64,000 nt of DNA from Aculops lycopersici (taxonomy: Eukaryota; Arthropoda; Arachnida; Trombidiformes; Eriophyidae), in assembly GCA_015350385.1 (NCBI GenBank), contig WNKI01000001.1, positions 89,908-153,907 of the forward strand. The letters run 5' to 3'. The notes below the pieces were generated by a model, which was not told the origin of the DNA, did no database searches, and was given only the letters and a program-made list of their open reading frames with translations. Positions 58,047 through 64,000 of this stretch are shown here, piece by piece (position 1 is the stretch's first letter; each line of letters opens with the position of its first letter). The position numbers were made by a program, and so were the translations under genes.

Positions 58047-59045
58047 TTATTCTTCTTTGCGGTTGTTACTTTTGAAGAAAAAGAATGGGTCCACTCTATT
58101 GATGATAGCTAGCGCAGCGCGAAACTGGATATTTCTCATGTAGCTCATCGCAATTGGAGTGGTACTGCTGCCGAGCATGTGAATTATGGGCTTAAGGAAG
58201 ACCAGAACGTCACCACCAAAACGAGCCGGTTGCTGAGAGTCCACGTAGCATGCCAACGCGTCAAAGGCGGCAATTTTTGCAATTGTCATCATCTCGTTCT
58301 TGGCCACACCCTTCGCTGCCCTCATCGCAATCCGCTTGATTCGGTCCATGGCTGCCTGAACTCGAGCGTCTTCTTCCTTTCGCACCTGTGGATCTTGTTC
58401 CTCTCCAGTCTCGATCTCCACTCCGCTCCGCTTCCGGCTCTCGAGTTCCTCTAGCCTTTTCTCGAGGGTTCCAATTAACTCCCACAGCACCTTGACCACA
58501 AAGTCCACAGTCTGGCAATCTTCCTCCATCTTATGAACCTGAGAGTTGTCAACTCTCGAATCATCATCTTCAGACCTATCATCTTTAGCGATGTCCAAAT
58601 CCTGTGAGCTGCACTCGGCCGCCAATCGTTCGTCGATCCTCGCGTACTCCAACCTCAGAACGTCCAGCACTCTTCTCTCGTTTCCAGTTGCGAGATCCCT
58701 GTATCGTCTGTACCATTTTTGATACCTGTTCACTATACCGATATAAGATTTGATGGGTAAGATCGCATTTCTTATGCCACTCGATACTTGTGTTAGTAAA
58801 GACGGCTTCTGCGCGATCGCATCTGAGCCTAAGACGACTTCATTGCCGTCTTCAGTCTCCGTATCAAGCAAGTCAAATGATGACGATTCGGCTCGCAACT
58901 CGCTCTCAACGCGATCGGGCTCGACAGATTCTTTCTGGTTAGTTTCCGTTTGCAACTCCCTTTCAGTGGCTCTACTATGGACTGCAGTCAGGTGCGACTG
59001 CAAGACCACTAGGTGCAAAGCAATCAAAATCAATTTAAAACGCAT
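58047..59045 (-). CDS. Secreted helical protein of unknown family, tandem copy 2
   Basis: A 332-residue protein from the ATG at 59045. Signal peptide FKLILIALHLVVLQSHLTAV, cleavage near VHS (residue 24). An acidic Glu/Asp/Ser-rich segment follows (about 25-75). The family core is NRYQKWYRRYR near 108-118, then EYARIDERLA, TVDFV, LEKRLEELE, AAMDRIKRIA, and VFLKPIIHMLGSSTTPIAMSYM near the end. It is clearly homologous to the downstream copy over about 230 residues, but diverged elsewhere, so the duplication is not recent. The end is basic and Phe-rich (PFFFFK). Family unknown. Intronless. Confidence 0.8.
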   Translation of the reverse strand: MRFKLILIALHLVVLQSHLTAVHSRATERELQTETNQKESVEPDRVESELRAESSSFDLLDTETEDGNEVVLGSDAIAQKPSLLTQVSSGIRNAILPIKSYIGIVNRYQKWYRRYRDLATGNERRVLDVLRLEYARIDERLAAECSSQDLDIAKDDRSEDDDSRVDNSQVHKMEEDCQTVDFVVKVLWELIGTLEKRLEELESRKRSGVEIETGEEQDPQVRKEEDARVQAAMDRIKRIAMRAAKGVAKNEMMTIAKIAAFDALACYVDSQQPARFGGDVLVFLKPIIHMLGSSTTPIAMSYMRNIQFRAALAIINRVDPFFFFKSNNRKEE

Positions 59046-60321
59046 CTTGACGGCCACGATTAGTATGTGTTTTGAGATTTACTTGTTGTTGCAAAGATAA
59101 TGCAACTAACAAGCAGGCAGAAATTTGCGCCAGGCGCCACTTGAGCTCGTCTATTTTTAGCTCAAAACAGTGTGGCGCATCAGGTGTCCCGATCTTGTTG
59201 TGGCCTTTAGGCGTCTGATTTCGCAGTCGATTTTGTTGGAGGGTTCTGCTCCAATGCACATTCTCCATGGTTACAAGCTCGAAAAACGTCGTCGATTCTA
59301 TATAATTCATGCCTCTAGACAAACATTTCAACTCGAGCAGAGTAAATGAGAGTGACATTTTCGTGAGGGCGAACTTGAGCTCCATTCATCACGTCTAATA
59401 TCTTACAATATAAGACCACACGCGAAATGTCCCAATCTCATAGATATCAAATGGTGCTCGTTACATTATTAATCGCCGGTTATCAGTAGTGTTGTGGTTC
59501 AGGCGTACCTTAAGCCAATCATCGGCATAGAAATTCTTGTCAGATGCCTTGAGGTGTTCACCACAAAAATCGCTAGAAAAATGTGCCTTCCTGTGCCTTC
59601 TCGTGCCTGATTCGGCCTAAAGCTATAGGTACCTAATGTCATATAGCGCTCGGTTCTAACGTAAATTGGTGAGGAAGTCATGCGAACGTAGTTCCGATAT
59701 CTTTGCGCGGCCTTTAGTGCCAAAGAATCTTCTCAGATCTCGTGTTCTACAGGTGTTTCTGTACCATTTATACTCCAATTTCTCGCTATTTGGTTTCGAG
59801 GCCTTAAGTTCTATGTATAATAACAGCTTTTGGGCGACTTAGAGGCCCTTGTTTCCTCAAGGCATTTTTTCGGTGCCGCTAATTTTATTTTCTGTGCGAG
59901 AATGCCTTGAGGCGTGCCATACACACAACATTAGCTGTCAGCGAGCTCCACAGAAAGCAGCCAGCATTGCGTTTTGCAAACACAAAAAATAACACGAACT
60001 CTCATTGGCGCTGTTATTATCTCGCCAACTCTTACCCCTACCTATCTATTGACACAGACCTCTTTCCATCCAGATCTTGACATTTCATGTTTTGCAATTA
60101 TTAGAGCCAACCTGTGTGCAAAGTTAGCGCAAACAACTAAAATGTCGACTCGGGTGACTATTTAGTTGTAATTTAGAGTCCGATCCAAGTAACAGCTGAT
60201 CACGATTTGTCAATCGAATTCCAAGCCATCTAGTGAATTAATAAACATCTTAGATTAGCTTTCATCAAGAAATCACCTATACTCAAGCCTAGGAGCGAAG
60301 CCAAATCAACAAGACATCAAA
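59046..60321. promoter_or_regulatory. Divergent region, secreted pair / nicastrin
   Basis: 1.28 kb without a supportable gene. It contains the inverted repeat 59855-59912 and repeated CCTTGAG/CCTTAAG words (59494-59912). A TATATAGA-like word lies near 59297 on the minus strand, about 250 bp upstream of copy 2. Confidence 0.4.
59855..59912. repeat. Inverted repeat with perfect 12 bp arms, 34 bp loop
   Basis: CCTCAAGGCATT at 59855-59866 and AATGCCTTGAGG at 59901-59912. A further direct copy, ATGCCTTGAGG, sits at 59544-59554. Confidence 0.75.
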
Positions 60322-62562
60322 ATGATGGAGATCTCAAGCATCGCCGATGCTCAACGGCACATACGAAACATTCGTCGGGTCCTGCTGATCCTGACTCTCA
60401 TTATCGCTTTCTACTCATACATCGCCTTTGCCGGCAAGGTTAGTGATAGAATCTACTTTGATATCCAGAGTGACCACTACTGCAGCCGACGACTAAATGC
60501 CACCCATCAGATGGGTTGCACGTCCAAATTGGGCGGCAACTCGGGGGTGATTTGGTACGTGGAGCACGAGGTGGATATAGAACACATACTCAATAATGGA
60601 CCCACTCCACCTTACATCGCAGTCTTAAACCGGAAATTCTTCACGCGCGATTATCTGCTGGCCTTCAGAGCCAAGCCAGACCGAGTAGCTGGAGTCATCT
60701 TTCTGGATAGGGCCCAGGAACACGAAACCAAAACTCCCTTTGACTCTCCCTTCTCCCCCGAAGACCGATGCCCAAATAGATATTCAGGACTCTACGTCAA
60801 TGATACTCAATACGGTGATTGCAAACAGAACCTCTGGCAGGTGGAATCTCAAGTTTCCGGCCTCCTCTACGACGATATTCCATATCCCATATTCCTAGTG
60901 AACCAGCAAAACTCGATTTTGGCAATATCATCATGCTTTAATGATCACAACCGTGTTGCCGGCATTGGAGAAAAGAAGCAGGCAACCTATCCTTTGTGCA
61001 GTATGCAGATGGATAGTTTCATGACTGCGGCGGGTGATGCCGAGACATGTCTAAATAGCCACTCTTTTGTGGATGACCTCTTGCAAACCAGTGGCCGGCG
61101 ATGTCTCAATGTGGACAACCAAAACATCTTTGCCTATTACAAGACGGCCACTGGTCCATTGCACCCAGTGGACAAACTAAATCGTGCTAAACCAGATGTC
61201 GCTGAGGCGCAATCGGTGGTCTTACTGGTGGCAAAACTTAGCTCCCTCTCGATGTTCACCGACTTAAGTCCAGGTGCCGACTCGACGGTGACTCCAATTG
61301 TCACAATGCTTGCCGTGGCCGACGCTCTCGGTCGTGTCAAGTCGGACGAGGAGGTGCAAAAGAGTAAAAGGAACATAGCGTTTGCCTTTTTGGACTCGGA
61401 GCCGTTCGACTACACCGGCTCCAGCGCCATGGTCTACAGTATGACCAAGAACAACTTTCCCAATTCATTGTTTGTCTGGACGGGAGCCAATGAGACGATA
61501 GCAATACAGAATATCAATTTAACCTCAATAGATTATGTAATCAACTTGGACCAACTGGCGTCTTATCCGGGGGCCGACGCGATCCACCTGCACTACGATC
61601 CTTTGAGTCGAGATGACGAGAAACTAGGCAATGCTGTGAAGATTATGCAAAACGTCGCCTCGGAGGAGAAAGTCAATCTTCAGGAGGCCGGCCAAAATGT
61701 TCCTATGCCACCTGGTCCGGTGCACGAGTTTATACGACAAAGCCAGTCATTGTTAAAGGAGAAGAGACCGATGGGCTTGTTGCTGAGCAATTACGAGAAG
61801 ACTTACACCAATATGTTTTATCACAGTATATTTGATGACAAACAAAACGTCAACCAGATTAAGAAGGACGAGTTAACAAATCATTTGAGTCGAGTGGCGA
61901 GCCTTGTTGCAAGGAGTGTATATGAGTTGACGTTTAAGGCTAGGTCAGATAAAGTTACGGTAGACAAGCAACTAGTTGATCAGCTTCTCCAGTGTTACCT
62001 AGTCGACGCAAGCTGTAACCTGTTCACTCGCGCCTGGCAAGCTGGCCAAAAGTTGCCGCCGCATCCCATCCAAACCTTCAAGGATCCAATCAAGCAGTCG
62101 GACGATATGAACGGCGCCATAACCAGCAGCCTGCTCGCCTATTTCGTGGGCGATAAGTTGCCCGACTTCAACTTTACCCGTTGCGCCCGCGAAAATGCCG
62201 AGAGTTTCATATACAGTTACGAGTACGTCAACGGCAAGGACTCGCCGGTGACAGATCTCGTTTCCGGTTTGTGCGTTCGATCTCAGGTGCAGAAGATCTC
62301 GGCGCAGAGTCCAGCGTTTAAGGTAAACCAGGAGACGAACTATATAGAGGTGAACCCCAAGTATCCCGCTTGGACCATGAGCTTGAACACCATCAGGAAT
62401 CCGGTGCGCTTGTTTCTGCGCCCTAGTCCCATTTACCAGTGGTGCGTGTTTGCCACGGGCATTCTCGTCACCCTCATGGCCTTTCTGGTCGTTCGCCACA
62501 TCAGCGCCTCTATCTCGACGCTCAAGTCCGAGGGCAACAGCTCGCTGGTCACTTCCACCTGA
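60322..62562 (+). CDS. NCSTN: Nicastrin, gamma-secretase subunit
   Basis: A 746-residue type I membrane protein. N-terminal hydrophobic segment about 18-36 (signal peptide), a large lumenal domain, and one membrane helix near 704-728, then a short cytosolic tail. The DYIGS motif appears as DYTGSSAMVY near residue 363 (human DYIGSSRMVY). Other marks are the CTSKLGGNSGVIW segment (human CQSSISGDTGVIH region) and FAFLDSEPFDY (human FVFFQGETFDY). Nicastrin is the size-gating component of the complex that cuts Notch and other receptor stubs. Many N-x-S/T sites. Intronless. Confidence 0.95.
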   Translation: MMEISSIADAQRHIRNIRRVLLILTLIIAFYSYIAFAGKVSDRIYFDIQSDHYCSRRLNATHQMGCTSKLGGNSGVIWYVEHEVDIEHILNNGPTPPYIAVLNRKFFTRDYLLAFRAKPDRVAGVIFLDRAQEHETKTPFDSPFSPEDRCPNRYSGLYVNDTQYGDCKQNLWQVESQVSGLLYDDIPYPIFLVNQQNSILAISSCFNDHNRVAGIGEKKQATYPLCSMQMDSFMTAAGDAETCLNSHSFVDDLLQTSGRRCLNVDNQNIFAYYKTATGPLHPVDKLNRAKPDVAEAQSVVLLVAKLSSLSMFTDLSPGADSTVTPIVTMLAVADALGRVKSDEEVQKSKRNIAFAFLDSEPFDYTGSSAMVYSMTKNNFPNSLFVWTGANETIAIQNINLTSIDYVINLDQLASYPGADAIHLHYDPLSRDDEKLGNAVKIMQNVASEEKVNLQEAGQNVPMPPGPVHEFIRQSQSLLKEKRPMGLLLSNYEKTYTNMFYHSIFDDKQNVNQIKKDELTNHLSRVASLVARSVYELTFKARSDKVTVDKQLVDQLLQCYLVDASCNLFTRAWQAGQKLPPHPIQTFKDPIKQSDDMNGAITSSLLAYFVGDKLPDFNFTRCARENAESFIYSYEYVNGKDSPVTDLVSGLCVRSQVQKISAQSPAFKVNQETNYIEVNPKYPAWTMSLNTIRNPVRLFLRPSPIYQWCVFATGILVTLMAFLVVRHISASISTLKSEGNSSLVTST

Positions 62563-62803
62563 ACAGCAACAGCATCGGCAACACTATCACTAACACCGAC
62601 ACCAAAACTCGACCCCGTGGCGCCCGCAGCGAGTCGTGCAGTGGGCGTGCCCAGGTGAATGGTGATACACTAGAGGGAGACAATCATTCGGAGGAATGAG
62701 TTTGCGCGGATTGAATTGAATAAATCTGCTGGCTGCAGGTCGAGCGTAATTGGCAGGTAAACTTTGTGTTTTTGTTGTTTTTGTTCCGAGTGTGTGGTGT
62801 GTG

Positions 62804-62836
<33 letters not shown>

Positions 62837-64000
62837 CTCAGTTTTGGTGTTGTGAGTTCGATTGTATGAGTCTCTCGCGTTTGTGTGTCGACGCCTCGAT
62901 ATAGGCGACCGCTTTGCGTGCGATCCAATTCCATTTTGCTGACCAATCGGTTGATATTTGAGCAAGCATACATGTATAGATAGATAGATAGACGAGGAGG
63001 AGAAAAGTGGAGGCTCGTCGGGGTCGCGGCTCGAGTTTGTCGGGTGCGTCGTCTGATTGCCGATTTGTGATTCTCGCTGGCCACTGATTGCCATTTCCGC
63101 CCCTCGAAAGTGGAAATCAGTTGCAATTCGACTCCCAGTTGATGGGCAAACAAACGACTTAGCGTCTGGCGATAAGTGACTTCTGACGGCCACTTGTTGC
63201 TCGGCAAACGTTCAGCTGAGCCCCTAAGAGTGTGAGCCTCAGGAGCGCGATTAGCATTCGTCGTGAGCTGAAAGCGAAGTTGGAATGATTGAAAAGCGAG
63301 CAGACGGGCGCAACAAATTGGGAGCAACAAGTGGCTTTGTCTTTCGCGCTCCTGTCGTCGGCTTGTTGTTCGTTGCTCGTTTCTTGTCGCCTCTTCTCTG
63401 GTTGTGCCTCCTTTTCCTTCCTCTCCCGTTTCGCTAGCTGACTGGCAACCTGACCGAGCCACCGAGAGACAGACAGACAGACAGTCAGTTTAGTTTGCTC
63501 GTTGCGCGGCCACCAGTCGGCTCGGCGGCGAGTGTCGCCCGAACACACAGACAAAACTTACAAAGCTCAGCGGAGCCGGCAAATGAAGCCGGCACACTGA
63601 CCACTTACCTGGCCAGGTGAGTCGGTGGTCAGTTTGGTCGGCGCTCCCCTCGCTTAGGCCGCGCGCACACCTGGCCCAGCGATTGGAGCTTATACTGCCG
63701 GCCAAACTCCGAAACTCGCACTCCACTGGCCCGGGAGTTTGGCTGGCGAGCCCGTGGAAAGAGCCGGAGCGCGAAGGTCGATCCTCTGCTCTGGCTGCCG
63801 GCTGCTTCTGCCTCTGCCTCAGCCTCTGCTTCTACTCTCCGGCCCGACTACCTGCGTCGGTGAAGTGCGAGTTTGCTGGCGACCTCCACTTGCTGCCCGT
63901 TTTGCTGCTTTGTCCCCGCGGCCGTTGCGGTCGCGCCACTCACAATGGCCACTTGGGGCCGGAGGAGGCCAAAGCTGGAGTTGAAGTTTTGGCCGAGGAA
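62563..64000. other. Non-coding, repeat-rich right end
   Basis: 1.4 kb. It contains a GTT array (62805-62836), GT-rich DNA before it, a GATA array (about 62977-62992) and a CAGA array (about 63468-63485). Long open frames on the minus strand run through these simple repeats and have no family features. GC rises to the right. It may be the 5' region of a gene beyond the window. Confidence 0.4.
62805..62836 (+). repeat. GTT trinucleotide microsatellite
   Basis: About ten uninterrupted GTT units, 250 bp after the nicastrin stop. Confidence 0.9.

Noticed and set aside
59490..59960. Possible MITE-type transposon
   Set aside because: There are internal inverted and direct repeats but no terminal inverted repeats or target-site duplication that I could define. 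Left as a repeat cluster.
62590..63462. 290-codon minus-strand frame with Gln and Thr runs
   Set aside because: The runs come from the GTT microsatellite and the rest has no family likeness. Its start lacks support.
1..64000. CRISPR arrays, phage or bacterial operons, transferred bacterial genes
   Set aside because: None seen. All supported genes have metazoan-type homologues and the few introns are spliceosomal GT-AG.

Overview
This 64 kb window is nuclear DNA of a small animal, most likely a mite or another arthropod with a streamlined genome. The proteins are metazoan (GABA-B receptor, Slit, ECSIT, nicastrin, an XK-family scramblase, the PP2A catalytic subunit). About 36 genes are packed in. 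Most are single uninterrupted reading frames, even genes that are normally rich in introns (GABA-B receptor 929 codons, NEMF 949, SDAD1 740, nicastrin 746, CPT2 647). I could place introns only in PSMD9 (87 bp), an ABHD4/5 hydrolase (47 bp), the C11orf54 homologue (77 bp), Slit (0.7-3.7 kb) and perhaps one small secreted peptide. Such intron loss recalls eriophyoid mites, but that taxon call is inference. I saw no CRISPR array, prokaryotic operon, intact transposon, rRNA or tRNA.

Layout. 0-5 kb: NAA40, a p47-like SEP protein without a UBX domain, a PDZ-less PSMD9, ITPA, a small secreted peptide. 5-8 kb: GABA-B receptor 1. 8.6-18.3 kb: compact housekeeping genes (ornithine carrier, ECSIT, TFB1M, an orphan coiled protein, a GCC2-like golgin, ABT1, PP2A B56, TSEN2). 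18.4-25.7 kb: an ELOVL elongase with a long upstream region, FPGS, an ABHD4/5-like hydrolase. 26-35.3 kb: IWS1, an orphan, archease, BRF2, C11orf54, the PP2A catalytic subunit, LAP3. 35.6-43 kb: a much shortened Slit. 43.5-56.6 kb: HTATSF1, XKR, CPT2, NEMF, HLCS, POLR2H, SDAD1 and a paralogue of the orphan at 12.5 kb. 56.7-59 kb: a tandem pair of unrecognised secreted proteins. 60.3-62.6 kb: nicastrin. 62.6-64 kb: repeat-rich non-coding DNA.

Neighbouring genes lie on opposite strands in 25 of 35 adjacent pairs. They therefore share short divergent promoters and very short convergent 3' gaps (32-115 bp, and one 13 bp overlap of coding sequence). Non-coding DNA is concentrated around the regulated genes: GABA-B receptor, ELOVL, Slit and the region after nicastrin.

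No complete multi-gene pathway is clustered here. Some partners do co-occur: the B56 and catalytic subunits of PP2A; TSEN2 and archease in tRNA splicing; ECSIT and TFB1M, both mitochondrial, on one divergent promoter. The most unusual contents are the shortened Slit, the tandem secreted pair, the two dispersed orphan paralogues with similar 5' leaders, and the repeated loss of accessory domains (p47, PSMD9, GCC2, HLCS, Slit).
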